From positions 85,313 to 149,312 of the forward strand of contig DATFMP010000097.1 in NCBI GenBank assembly GCA_035266845.1: a stretch of DNA of 64,000 nucleotides, given 5' to 3'. The DNA comes from DATFMP01 sp035266845 (GTDB lineage: Bacteria; SAR324; JACQKK01). The translations under genes were made by a program, and so were the position numbers. Positions 36,521 to 45,056 of the stretch are shown one piece after another (the stretch's first letter is position 1; each line of letters opens with the position of its first letter). The notes beneath the pieces were generated by a model. That model did not search any database and was not told the DNA's origin. It was given only the letters and a program-made list of their open reading frames with translations.

Positions 36521-36552
36521 CGCGCCGCGGCCCCTCCCGGGACGGCGGCGCG
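36521..36552 (+). terminator. Intercistronic hairpin between binding-protein and permease genes
   Basis: CGCGCCGC pairs with GCGGCGCG across a 16-base loop that can pair further. It occupies the same position as the hairpin after ugpB and probably sets the ratio of binding protein to permease. No T-run follows. Confidence 0.5.
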
Positions 36553-36590
36553 GGGCCGACCACGCACCGGCTGCCCCACCGTAAAGTGGG

Positions 36591-37502
36591 ATGGCCCCCC
36601 AAGCTGGAAGAGCAGCCTTGCAGTACTCGAAGAAGCTGTGGATGAACGTCAACGCGTGGCTCTTGCTGCTGCCCGCGGTGGTGTTCGTGGGCGCGTTCAC
36701 GCACTACCCGATCGTGACGTCGTTAATTCACAGCTTCTATAACTTCCCGCGGGGCAACAGGCCCGGGGCGTTCCTGGGGCTGGAGAACTACGACCAGATG
36801 ATCAACGATCCGATCTTCTGGCAGGTGCTCTGGAACAACCTCTGGTTCGCGCTGGGCATCATCCCCACCAGCATCGCCATCGCCATCCTCATGGCGATGT
36901 GGGTCAACGGCAAGCTGGTGGGCCGCGGCTTTGTTCGCATGGCCTACTTCACGCCCACGGTGCTGCCCATGATCGCCGTGGCCAACATCTGGCTGTTCTT
37001 CTACACCCCGGAATACGGATTGCTGGATCAGATCTCGCGCCTGTTCGGCGGTGGCAGCCACAACTGGCTGGGCAACCCGGACACCGTGATGTGGTGCATG
37101 ATCGCGCTGATGATCTGGAAGGAGGCCGGCTTCTTCATGATCTTCTATCTGGCTGCACTGCAGCAGATTCCGCCCGACCTGGGGGAAGCCGCGGCCATCG
37201 AGGGCGCCGGCCGCTGGTACTACTTTCGCCGCGTCGTCTTCCCCCTGCTCATGCCCACCACGCTGTTCGTGATGATCAATGCGGGCGTGGACGCCTTCAA
37301 GACGGTGGATCAGCTCATCATCATGACCAAGGGCGGGCCGGACAACGCATCGTCCTTGCTTCTCTATTACATCTACGAGGTGGCCTTCACCTTTCTGGAT
37401 TCCAGCTATGCCGCCACGCTGACCATGGTGCTGCTGGTGATCCTGGCCGTGATCGCCATCGGCCAGTTCGTCTATTTCGATCCGCGCATCCACTACCAGT
37501 GA
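36591..37502 (+). CDS. ABC transporter permease, UgpA/MalF type
   Basis: 303 residues with six predicted helices. EAA loop: DLGEAAAIEGAGRWYYFRRVVFPLLMP. Also GGPDNASSLLLYYIYEVAFTF, as in UgpA/LacF proteins, and the ending YFDPRIHYQ. Start ATG 36591 is the best available but its ribosome site is weak, consistent with coupling to the upstream hairpin-bounded message. One-base overlap with the next gene. Confidence 0.9.
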   Translation: MAPQAGRAALQYSKKLWMNVNAWLLLLPAVVFVGAFTHYPIVTSLIHSFYNFPRGNRPGAFLGLENYDQMINDPIFWQVLWNNLWFALGIIPTSIAIAILMAMWVNGKLVGRGFVRMAYFTPTVLPMIAVANIWLFFYTPEYGLLDQISRLFGGGSHNWLGNPDTVMWCMIALMIWKEAGFFMIFYLAALQQIPPDLGEAAAIEGAGRWYYFRRVVFPLLMPTTLFVMINAGVDAFKTVDQLIIMTKGGPDNASSLLLYYIYEVAFTFLDSSYAATLTMVLLVILAVIAIGQFVYFDPRIHYQ

Positions 37503-38326
37503 TGAACCAGATCGGCGAACGAGGCTTCTATGCCTGGCTGGAAACGCTGGGCGCCTGGCTGCTGGCCATCCTGTGGCTGCTACCGCTGGTCTATGCCTTC
37601 TGGAGTGCGGTGCACCCGCCGGAATTCTCCACCGAATTCAAGCTGCTGGCGCCGCTGACCGCGAACAACTTTGTGCGCGCCTGGGGCTATGCCCCCTGGA
37701 CGCGTTACCTCATCAACACGTTCCTGCTGGTCACGAGCATCCTGGCCGCACAGTACGTGCTGTGCACCCTGGCCGCCTACGCGTTTGCGCGCTTCGAGTT
37801 CTGGGGGCGCGAGGTGCTGTTTGCGCTGCTGCTGCTGCAGCTCATGATCCGCCCGGACGTGCTGATCGTGGAGAACTACCGCATCATCGCCAACCTGGGG
37901 CTGCTCGATACAGTGCTGGGCATCGGCCTGCCCTACATGGCCAGTGCCTTCGGCATCTTCCTGCTGCGCCAGACCTTCAAGAGCGTGCCCACCGAACTGG
38001 TGGAGGCCGCACGCGTCGAGGGCGCCTCCACCCTGACGACCCTGTGGCGCGTGTTCGTGCCCCTGGCCAAGCCCACCTATGTGGCATACGGGCTGGTCTC
38101 CGTGAGCTACCACTGGAATAACTTCCTGTGGCCCCTGGTCGTCACCAACTCGGTGGAGAGCCGCCCGCTCACCGTCGGGCTGGCCATCTTCGGTGCGCCG
38201 GAATCCGGGGTGGATTGGTCCATCATCACGGCCGCCACGGTGATGACCATCGCCCCGCTGCTGATCGCCTTCCTGCTCTTCCAGCGCCAGTTCATCCAGT
38301 CCTTCCTTCGCGCGGGCATCCGCTGA
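37502..38326 (+). CDS. ABC transporter permease, UgpE/MalG type
   Basis: 274 residues. MalG-type pattern with EAA loop ELVEAARVEGASTLTTLWRVFVPLAKP, NNFLWPLVV, and the C-terminal FQRQFIQSFLRAGIR. Forms the channel with the preceding permease. Starts within the TGATG overlap at 37500 and ends in a TGATG overlap with the hydrolase gene. Confidence 0.9.
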   Translation: MNQIGERGFYAWLETLGAWLLAILWLLPLVYAFWSAVHPPEFSTEFKLLAPLTANNFVRAWGYAPWTRYLINTFLLVTSILAAQYVLCTLAAYAFARFEFWGREVLFALLLLQLMIRPDVLIVENYRIIANLGLLDTVLGIGLPYMASAFGIFLLRQTFKSVPTELVEAARVEGASTLTTLWRVFVPLAKPTYVAYGLVSVSYHWNNFLWPLVVTNSVESRPLTVGLAIFGAPESGVDWSIITAATVMTIAPLLIAFLLFQRQFIQSFLRAGIR

Positions 38327-39177
38327 TGGAACTGCTCACCTGGAACATCCAGTGCGGCAAGGGCGTGGAGGGTCGCGTCTCCCTGGAGCGCATCGCGCAG
38401 GTGGTGCGCGCTATGGGCAGCCCTGCCGTGCTGTGCTTCCAGGAGGTGGCGCGCCATCTGCCCGCCCTGGACGGTGCCGGGGCCGACCAGCCCGCGGAGT
38501 TGGCCCGTCTCTTCCCGCAGCATTGCCCCGTCTTCGGCCCCGCCCAGGACTTCGGCGGCGGCCCGGAGCGTCCGAGGCAGTTCGGAAATCTGCTGCTCAC
38601 CACGCTTCCCGTGCTGCAGGTGTTCCGCCACCTGCTGCCCCGCGCGGCTCACCCCGGCGTGCGCCACGCCCAGCGCGGCGCCCTGGAGGTGGTGCTGGCG
38701 GCCCCATGGGGTCCGCTGCGCGTGGTGACCACGCACCTGGAGTACCACTCCGACGCGCACCGCCATGTGCAAGTGGGCCACCTGCGCCATCTGCAGGAGG
38801 AGGTGGCGATGCACGCGCGGATGGAGCCCGTGCCAGGGCCGGCCGGCGGCATCTACGAGGCCCGGCCCCGTCCGGTCAGCACAGTGCTTTGCGGGGACTT
38901 CAATCTGGGGCCGGACGATCCCCTGCACGCCCGCCTCTGCGCGCCCCTGGAGTACGAGGGCGCCGCCTTCCTGGACGCCTGGGCGCTGGCCCGCGGTGCC
39001 GAGCCCCATGCGCCTACCTGTGGCATTGGCGACCGCGAGCAGTGGCCGCAGGGCCCGCACTGTCGCGACTTCTGCTTCGTCACGCCGGATCTGGTGCCCC
39101 GTGTGGCCGCGATGGACGTGAATGTGGAGACCCTTGCCTCGGACCACCAGCCTGTCCGGCTCACCCTGCGCGACTGA
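38326..39177 (+). CDS. Endonuclease/exonuclease/phosphatase-family hydrolase
   Basis: 283 residues with the EEP-fold metal and catalytic motifs in order: LTWNIQCG, CFQEV, THLEYHSDAHR, LCGDFNLG and the terminal SDHQPVRL. No signal peptide, so cytoplasmic. The fold covers nucleases, sphingomyelinases and phosphodiesterases. Its tight coupling to a Ugp-like importer (one-base overlap) puts it where E. coli ugp carries UgpQ, a glycerophosphodiester phosphodiesterase of a different fold, so a phosphodiesterase acting on the imported solute is a reasonable inference. Confidence 0.85.
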   Translation: MELLTWNIQCGKGVEGRVSLERIAQVVRAMGSPAVLCFQEVARHLPALDGAGADQPAELARLFPQHCPVFGPAQDFGGGPERPRQFGNLLLTTLPVLQVFRHLLPRAAHPGVRHAQRGALEVVLAAPWGPLRVVTTHLEYHSDAHRHVQVGHLRHLQEEVAMHARMEPVPGPAGGIYEARPRPVSTVLCGDFNLGPDDPLHARLCAPLEYEGAAFLDAWALARGAEPHAPTCGIGDREQWPQGPHCRDFCFVTPDLVPRVAAMDVNVETLASDHQPVRLTLRD

Positions 39178-39198
39178 CCCGCCGCAATGCCGGATATC

Positions 39199-39241
39199 TT
39201 GACGGCCGTCAAGGCTCGTTGTCCTCCTCCCGGCCTACACT
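39199..39241 (+). promoter_or_regulatory. FNR-type box and -10 upstream of the glpA-like operon
   Basis: TTGAC-GGCC-GTCAA (39199-39212) is a perfect palindrome. TACACT at 39236-39241 is centred 33 bp downstream, close to class II spacing, and the GlpA-like gene starts at 39334. The anaerobic glpACB operon of E. coli is likewise FNR-activated (established), which makes this the most functionally coherent of the boxes. Confidence 0.72.
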
Positions 39242-39333
39242 GGAGGTGTGGCTGGCGTCCGTGGCGCGTGCCGCGGCAGCGGATGCGTGTGTCAAGGCGG
39301 GCCCAACCCTGGCGGAGGCGGAGCGGAACGATC

Positions 39334-40791
39334 ATGCACGACGTGGCGATCATCGGGGGCGGGGTGGTGGGCTGTGCCATCGCCCGCGAGCTTTCGCGCT
39401 ATAAGGTGCGTGTGGTGCTTATCGAGGCCGCGGCCGAGGTGGGCTTCGGCGTCAGCAAGAGCAACAGCGGCATCATCCACGCCGGTCACCAGAGCGCGCC
39501 GGATACGGGCAAGGGCCGCTTCGACGTGCGTGGCAATGCCCTGTTCGGTCAGCTTGCCGACGACCTCAAGTTTGGCTTCCGGCGCATCGGCGCGCTGGTC
39601 GTGGCCCGCGACCGCGAGGAGCTGCCTGCTTTGCAGGCCCTGCAGGCCCAGGGTGAGGCCAAGCGCGTACCTGATCTGGAGATGTGGAGCGCCAACCGCC
39701 TGCACCGGGAGGAACCCAATCTCTCCCACACGCTGACCGGCGCGCTCTACTCGCCCAGCGCGGGCGTGATCAATCCCTACGAGTGCTGCTTCGCCCTGGC
39801 GGAAAACGCCGTGGCCAACGGCGTGGAACTGCGCGTGGAGAGCCCGGTGCAGCGCATCGAGCGCACCCCGGAGGGCCTGCTGCTGCACACGCCCCACGAG
39901 CGCATCCCCGCGCGCTTCGTGCTCAACTGCGCCGGGCTGTATGCGGACAAGGTGGCGGAGTTGGTGGGCCTGCGCGACTTCACCATCCGCCCGCGGCGCG
40001 GCGAGGAGTACCTGCTGGACAAGCGCCTGCAGGGGCTCGTGCGGCGCATCGTGTATCCCCTGCCCACCAGGCTGACCAAGGGCATCCTCATCATCCCCAC
40101 CTTCGACGGCACGATGATGGTGGGGCCCACGGCGGACGACCAGGATGATCGCGGGGACGTGCGTACCACGGAGGCCGGCTCCGCGCAGGTGTTCGATGCG
40201 GTACGCACGCTGTGCCCGTCCATCAGCGCTCGGGATACCATCGCGGAGTTCGCCGGGCTGCGGCCCGTGGCCAGCACCAACGACTTCATCATCGGCCCCA
40301 CGGCGGTCAAGGGCTTCATCAACGTCGCCGGTATCCAGTCGCCGGGCCTCACCGCCGCGCCCGCCATCGCCGAACACGTGGTGGAAATCCTGCGCGCCGA
40401 GGGCCTGGAGCTGGTGGAGGACGCGGCGTTCGAGCCGAGCATCGCCGGGCCCACGCGCTTTGCCATGCTGCCCCTGGCCGAGCAGCAGCGCCTGGCGGCC
40501 CGCAATCCGCTCTTCGCGCGCATGGTGTGCCGCTGCGAGCTGGTCACCGAGGCAGAGGTGCACGAGGCCATCGACCACGGCGCGCGCACCCTGGATGGCC
40601 TCAAATTCCGTGTGCGCGCAGGGATGGGGCGTTGCCAGGGCGGCTTCTGCACCGCGCGCTGCTTGGAGCTGCTCTCGCAGCGCCTGGAGCGCCCGCTCGC
40701 CGCCATCACGAAGCGCGGGGGCGACTCGTGGATGGTCACGGGCCTCGCCTCGCCGCAGCACCCGTCCGCAGAGGAGGCGGGCCAGCCATGA
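39334..40791 (+). CDS. FAD-dependent glycerol-3-phosphate dehydrogenase, GlpA-like, with BFD-type [2Fe-2S] domain
   Basis: 485 residues. N-terminal FAD fold IIGGGVVGCAIARELSRY, a DAO-type core (SNSGIIHAGHQ, AGLRPVAS), and a C-terminal BFD-like iron-sulfur domain with Cys399-x-Cys401 and Cys434-x4-Cys439 (MVCRCEL ... GRCQGGFCTARC). It oxidises glycerol-3-phosphate to dihydroxyacetone phosphate. ATG 39334 begins directly at the FAD fold. It overlaps the next gene by 4 bp. Unlike E. coli GlpABC, the partners here are a pyridine-nucleotide-type flavoprotein and a DUF1667 protein, a set I recall beside glpK in Thermotoga and Firmicutes. Confidence 0.88.
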   Translation: MHDVAIIGGGVVGCAIARELSRYKVRVVLIEAAAEVGFGVSKSNSGIIHAGHQSAPDTGKGRFDVRGNALFGQLADDLKFGFRRIGALVVARDREELPALQALQAQGEAKRVPDLEMWSANRLHREEPNLSHTLTGALYSPSAGVINPYECCFALAENAVANGVELRVESPVQRIERTPEGLLLHTPHERIPARFVLNCAGLYADKVAELVGLRDFTIRPRRGEEYLLDKRLQGLVRRIVYPLPTRLTKGILIIPTFDGTMMVGPTADDQDDRGDVRTTEAGSAQVFDAVRTLCPSISARDTIAEFAGLRPVASTNDFIIGPTAVKGFINVAGIQSPGLTAAPAIAEHVVEILRAEGLELVEDAAFEPSIAGPTRFAMLPLAEQQRLAARNPLFARMVCRCELVTEAEVHEAIDHGARTLDGLKFRVRAGMGRCQGGFCTARCLELLSQRLERPLAAITKRGGDSWMVTGLASPQHPSAEEAGQP

Positions 40792-42071
40792 TGGGCCGCA
40801 TGGAGGGGCGCTACGACGTGGTGGTGATCGGGGGCGGCCCCGCGGGCATGGCCGCGGCGGTGGGCGCCCGCGATGCCGGGGCGGGGCGCGTGCTGATCCT
40901 GGACCGCGAGCCGGAGCCGGGCGGCATCCTGCTGCAGTGCATCCACTCGGGCTTTGGCCTGCACTACTTCCGCGAGGAGCTGACCGGACCGGAGTATGCC
41001 CAGCGCTTCCTGGAGAAGGTGGTGGACACGGACGTGGACGTGCTGCCCGGGGCCTACGTCTCCGCGCTGGCGGTGGATTCCGACGGCGACAAGCAGGTGC
41101 GCGTGATGAGCGAGACCCACGGCGTGAGCAGCGTTGCGGCGCGCGCGGTGGTGATGGCCATGGGCTGCCGCGAGCGTACCCGGGCCGCCATCCGCATCCC
41201 CGGCGACCGCCCGGCAGGCATCTACACGGCCGGCCTGGCCCAGAAGCTGGTGAACCAGATGGGCTACCTGCCCGGGCGCCGCATCGCCATCCTGGGCTCA
41301 GGCGATATCGGCCTCATCATGGCACGCCGGCTCGCCCTGGAGGGCGCGGAGGTGGTGGGCGTGTTCGAGCTGATGCCCTATTCCAACGGGCTGGCCCGCA
41401 ACATCGTGCAGTGCCTGGACGACTACGGCATCCCGCTGCACCTCTCCACGACGGTCAGTTTCGTGCACGGCCGCGAGCGCGTGGAGAAGATCACCGTGGC
41501 CCCGGTGGACGACCACCTGCAGCTAATCCCCAGCCGCGCGTGGGACGTGCCCTGCGACACGCTGCTTGTCTCCATCGGCCTCATCCCGGACAACGAACTG
41601 GCCCAGCGCCTGGCCATGCGGCTGGACACCAACACGGGCGGCCCCATCGTCTCCAGCAGCCTGGAAACGAGCCTGCCCGGCGTGTTCGCCTGCGGCAACG
41701 TGCTGCACGTGCACGATCTGGTGGACTACGTCACCAACGAATCCCTGCTCGCGGGGCAGTTCGCCGGGGAATGGGCCCAGGGTGTGCGCCGCCCGGTGGA
41801 CAATGTGCGCCTGGTGCCGGGCGAAAACGTGCGCTACTGCCTGCCGCACACGCTCAGCCCGGGCCGCTACCACACGCTGTACATGCGCGCCAAGACCGCG
41901 CTGCAGCCCTGCAGGATTCGCGTGGGCAACCTGCTGGAACGCACACTGCCATTCGTCGTGCCGGCGGAGATGATCACGCTCAAGATCCGCCCGGACCTGC
42001 TGGATTCCTATCAGGACGACACACTGCGCATCGACATCGTGCCCGCCGAGGAGGGCGAACCCCGTGCCTGA
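40788..42071 (+). CDS. NAD(P)/FAD-dependent oxidoreductase, partner of the GlpA-like protein
   Basis: 427 residues with two Rossmann motifs: VVIGGGPAGMAAAVGARDAG for FAD and AILGSGDIGLIMARRL for NAD(P), plus the VFACGNV motif near the C-terminus. GGILLQCIHSGFGLHYF sits where related flavoproteins bind substrate or exchange electrons. Probably passes electrons from the GlpA-like subunit to NAD(P) or another acceptor. Overlaps both neighbours (4 bp upstream, 8 bp downstream), a strong sign of a complex. Confidence 0.85.
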   Translation: MMGRMEGRYDVVVIGGGPAGMAAAVGARDAGAGRVLILDREPEPGGILLQCIHSGFGLHYFREELTGPEYAQRFLEKVVDTDVDVLPGAYVSALAVDSDGDKQVRVMSETHGVSSVAARAVVMAMGCRERTRAAIRIPGDRPAGIYTAGLAQKLVNQMGYLPGRRIAILGSGDIGLIMARRLALEGAEVVGVFELMPYSNGLARNIVQCLDDYGIPLHLSTTVSFVHGRERVEKITVAPVDDHLQLIPSRAWDVPCDTLLVSIGLIPDNELAQRLAMRLDTNTGGPIVSSSLETSLPGVFACGNVLHVHDLVDYVTNESLLAGQFAGEWAQGVRRPVDNVRLVPGENVRYCLPHTLSPGRYHTLYMRAKTALQPCRIRVGNLLERTLPFVVPAEMITLKIRPDLLDSYQDDTLRIDIVPAEEGEPRA

Positions 42072-42450
42072 CGTCGAGCATTACACCTGCCTGGGCTGCC
42101 CCATGGGCTGCCCGCTGGAGCTTGTGCACGAGGGCGACGAGATCATCGAGGTTTCCGGGCACCGGTGCACCCGCGGCACCAAGTACGCACGCCAGGAGTT
42201 CGTCGCGCCCCAACGCAACCTGAGCACCACCGTGGCCATCCATGGCGCACGCTGGGCCCGCCTGCCGGTGAAGGTGGTGCAGCCGCTGCCCAAGGAGCGC
42301 GTGATGGAGGTCGCGCGCATCATCCACGCCCTCCGTGTGGAGGCACCGGTAGAAATGGGCCAGGTGCTGCTGGAGGACGTGCTGGGCCTCCCGGGTGCCG
42401 CCGTCGTCGCCACCCGCTCCATGGAGCGCCTGCCCGATGCCTCCGGCTGA
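42064..42450 (+). CDS. DUF1667-family small cysteine protein
   Basis: 128 residues from GTG 42064. N-terminal Cys cluster YTCLGCPMGCPLEL (Cys9, Cys12, Cys16) and HRCTRG (Cys35) suggest an iron-sulfur or zinc site. The central domain is typical of DUF1667 (PVKVVQPLPKERVMEVARII). Such proteins accompany GlpA-like and NAD(P)/FAD oxidoreductase genes; a third electron-transfer subunit is the likely role (inference). Overlaps the following Na/Pi gene by 14 bp. Confidence 0.82.
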   Translation: MPDVEHYTCLGCPMGCPLELVHEGDEIIEVSGHRCTRGTKYARQEFVAPQRNLSTTVAIHGARWARLPVKVVQPLPKERVMEVARIIHALRVEAPVEMGQVLLEDVLGLPGAAVVATRSMERLPDASG

Positions 42451-44647
42451 GTCGTCGCACCACGCCCGGACCCTGCCATGGGCGCTGGGGGCCCTGCTGT
42501 TGGGCCTCGCCCTGGCGCTGTGTGCCCCTGCGCCGGCCAGCGCTCAGCCGCTGATCCTGCACAAGCTACCCTTCGCGCAGATCGCTGCTTCCGCCGGGCA
42601 GGCCCCGGCCGATGCCGCCGAGCGCCTGATGCGCGTGCTGGCCACGGAGGCGGACGGCTCGCCCGTGCGGGGCGTGCCCGTGCGCTTCTCCGTGCTCTCC
42701 CTGCCCGCGGGGATACATCAGCTCGCCCTGCGTCCGCCGCTGGCCTTCACCAATGCGGAAGGCATTGCCGAGGCCCGCGTGACCCTGGGCCAGCGCCCGG
42801 GCACCTATGCCATCGGCGCCGTGCTGGCCAATGCCGCCGCCACCGAGGCGCCGCTGGTGTTCAGCTATGCCGTGCGCGACCTGCGCTGGTGGGCCTTGTT
42901 GCTGATCGGGCTGATGGGCGGGCTGGCGATCTTCCTGTACGGCATGGGCCTGATGAGCGAGGGCATGACCCAGGTGCTGGGTGACCGCATGCGCTCGCTG
43001 TTGGGCTCGCTCACGCACAACCGGTTCGTGGCCGTGGCCGTGGGCACGCTGGTCACCATGGTCATCCAGAGCAGCAGCGCCACCACCGTGATGCTGGTGG
43101 GCTTCGTGCAGGCGCAGCTCATGACCTTCGCCCAGACGATCGGGGTGATCCTGGGTGCCCGCATCGGCACCACCATCACCGCGCAGATCATCGCCTTCCG
43201 CATCACGGATTACGCCCTGCTCTTCGTCGCGGCGGGCTTCGCGCTGATGCTGCTGCCCCGACGCGACCAGATCCGCTCTGCCGGGCAGGGCCTGCTGGGT
43301 TTCGGGCTGCTGTTTTTCGGCATGCGAGTGATGGCGGACGCCATGCAGCCCCTTAGCGCCTACGAGCCCTTCCTGCGCCTGATCGTGGCGCTTGAGCACC
43401 CCGTCCTGGGCGTGCTGGTGGGCACGGTGCTCACGGCGCTGATCCAGAGCAGCAGCGCCTTCACGGGGATCCTGATCGTGCTGGCCTCCCAGGGCCTGCT
43501 CACGCTGCACGCCGCCATTCCGCTGGTGCTGGGCGCCAACGTGGGCACGTCCATCACCGCCATGCTGGCCAGCCTCAACACCCGGCGCGCGGCCAAGCGC
43601 GTGGCGCTGGCGCACACACTGTTCCACGTCTCGGGCGTGCTGATCTTCATGTGGCTGGTGGATCCCTTTGCCACCGTCGTGCGTTGGGTCTCGCCCGCCG
43701 CCCCCGTGGGCACGGCCGCGCTGGCCGCCGCCGCGCTGGTGGTGCCGCGGGAGATCGCCAACGCCCACACGCTCTTCAATGTCACCATCACGCTGCTCTT
43801 CCTGCCCTTCACCGGTCAGATCACCCGCCTGGTGACGTGGCTGCTGCCCGACCTGCCGGCGGAGCGCGAAGCACCCTTCAAGGCGGTGTACCTGGACGAA
43901 TCCATGCTGGCCACGCCTGCCTTCGCCCTCAGCCTGGCTCGCTCGGAGGTGATCCGCATGGCCGAGTTGGTCAAGCGCATGGTGGAGCAGTGCGTGGAGC
44001 CGTTCGTCTCCCAGCGGCGCGAGGTGCTGGCCCAACTTGCGCAGACAGAGGAGGAGGTGAACTTCCTCCAGGATCGCATCGACGACTACCTGACGCGCAT
44101 CGGCCAGCGCAACGTGACCGAAGGCCAGACCGAGGAGGCGTTTCAGCTCGTCTACTCCGTGACGGAACTGGAGCAGATCGCCGACATCGTCAACAAGTCC
44201 ATCCGCCCCCGCGCCCAGGACTGGCTGGCCTTCCCCCGCCGCTTCTCGCCGCAGGGCGAGGCGGAGATCCGCGCCATGCACCTCAGCGCCGTCAAGCAGG
44301 TGGCGCGCGCCATCACCCTGCTGCGCGAGACCACGCCAGCCCAGGCACGGCACATCTACGAGAAGTACCAGAAGTACCGTGCCATGGAGTTCGACTTCAT
44401 GCGCTCGCACTTCGAGCGCCTGCGCCGTGCCGTGCCGGAGAGCGTGGCCACCAACGAGTTTCACCAGGAGTTGATGGAGCAACTCGTGCGTATCGCCAGC
44501 CACGCCACCAACATCGCCCGCATCCTGCTGGCTGCCGACGCTGAACGCGCCGCCCAGAGCGGCCTTTCCGGCACCGGAGCACCGCCCAGGCCACCTCCCG
44601 TGCCCACGCCGGTCAGCGGCTCAGCCAACAGTCGCGACAAGCGCTAG
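42437..44647 (+). CDS. Na/Pi-cotransporter-family protein with N-terminal Ig-like domain and C-terminal PhoU-like domain
   Basis: 736 residues. A signal peptide (ends PASAQP, about residue 38) is followed by an extracytoplasmic Big/Ig-like domain (about 40-145: LATEADGSPVRGVPVRFSVL, FTNAEGIAEARVTLG). The transporter core has the duplicated QSSSATT and QSSSAFTG motifs of the PNaS/NptA family, then a helical PhoU-like tail (about 500-700). It moves phosphate across the inner membrane; several bacterial relatives act in export. Translationally overlapping the glpA-like set, it could discharge phosphate freed from glycerol-phosphate use. ATG 42437 gives the clean signal peptide. Confidence 0.88.
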   Translation: MPPAESSHHARTLPWALGALLLGLALALCAPAPASAQPLILHKLPFAQIAASAGQAPADAAERLMRVLATEADGSPVRGVPVRFSVLSLPAGIHQLALRPPLAFTNAEGIAEARVTLGQRPGTYAIGAVLANAAATEAPLVFSYAVRDLRWWALLLIGLMGGLAIFLYGMGLMSEGMTQVLGDRMRSLLGSLTHNRFVAVAVGTLVTMVIQSSSATTVMLVGFVQAQLMTFAQTIGVILGARIGTTITAQIIAFRITDYALLFVAAGFALMLLPRRDQIRSAGQGLLGFGLLFFGMRVMADAMQPLSAYEPFLRLIVALEHPVLGVLVGTVLTALIQSSSAFTGILIVLASQGLLTLHAAIPLVLGANVGTSITAMLASLNTRRAAKRVALAHTLFHVSGVLIFMWLVDPFATVVRWVSPAAPVGTAALAAAALVVPREIANAHTLFNVTITLLFLPFTGQITRLVTWLLPDLPAEREAPFKAVYLDESMLATPAFALSLARSEVIRMAELVKRMVEQCVEPFVSQRREVLAQLAQTEEEVNFLQDRIDDYLTRIGQRNVTEGQTEEAFQLVYSVTELEQIADIVNKSIRPRAQDWLAFPRRFSPQGEAEIRAMHLSAVKQVARAITLLRETTPAQARHIYEKYQKYRAMEFDFMRSHFERLRRAVPESVATNEFHQELMEQLVRIASHATNIARILLAADAERAAQSGLSGTGAPPRPPPVPTPVSGSANSRDKR

Positions 44648-44664
44648 TAGAGCGATATCGTGGC

Positions 44665-44686
44665 CCAAGGGGGCGCTGCCCCTTGG
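44665..44686 (+). terminator. Hairpin after the Na/Pi gene
   Basis: Perfect 8-bp stem CCAAGGGG / CCCCTTGG with loop GCGCTG, 18 bp after the stop codon. No T-run, so factor-independent termination is uncertain. Its GGGGGCGCTGCCCC core recurs at 8741-8754. Confidence 0.5.
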
Positions 44687-45056
44687 AACCCCTGCCAAGG
44701 CGAAAGCCCCCTGAACTCCATTCGTGTGGGGAGTGCAGGGGTTCGCGGTGCCTACCCGAATGTCAAGGCTTGGCGCTCCACCAGGTTCCGGCGAATCCCG
44801 ATCGGGGCCTGGAGGCAAGGTCCTCAGCGCGACCCCGCAAGCCGGACCGGTGGCGCGAGCGCCCCGCCCGCGCATCGCACGTCCGGTCATGCCGCGGCGG
44901 GCCAGAGGCCCGCCCCACCCGGGCCGTTTACACCTGGCATGCGGCGGCCGGCTTGCGGCCGCTTGCGCGCACGGCCCCGATGGTGCCAGCTTCAGGGCAA
45001 AGTATGCGCGTCCGGCGCCAAGGCGCCGGTCCCCCGACCCCACGATGAGGAACCCC
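44687..45056. other. 370-bp gap, no gene recognised
   Basis: G+C-rich spacer upstream of the carboxymuconolactone-decarboxylase-like gene. It contains another stem (GCGGCCGGCTTGCGGCCGC, near 44946) and GGCGCCAAGGCGCC near 45015. Open frames here are low-complexity (Arg/Pro/Gly) and not supported. Confidence 0.3.
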
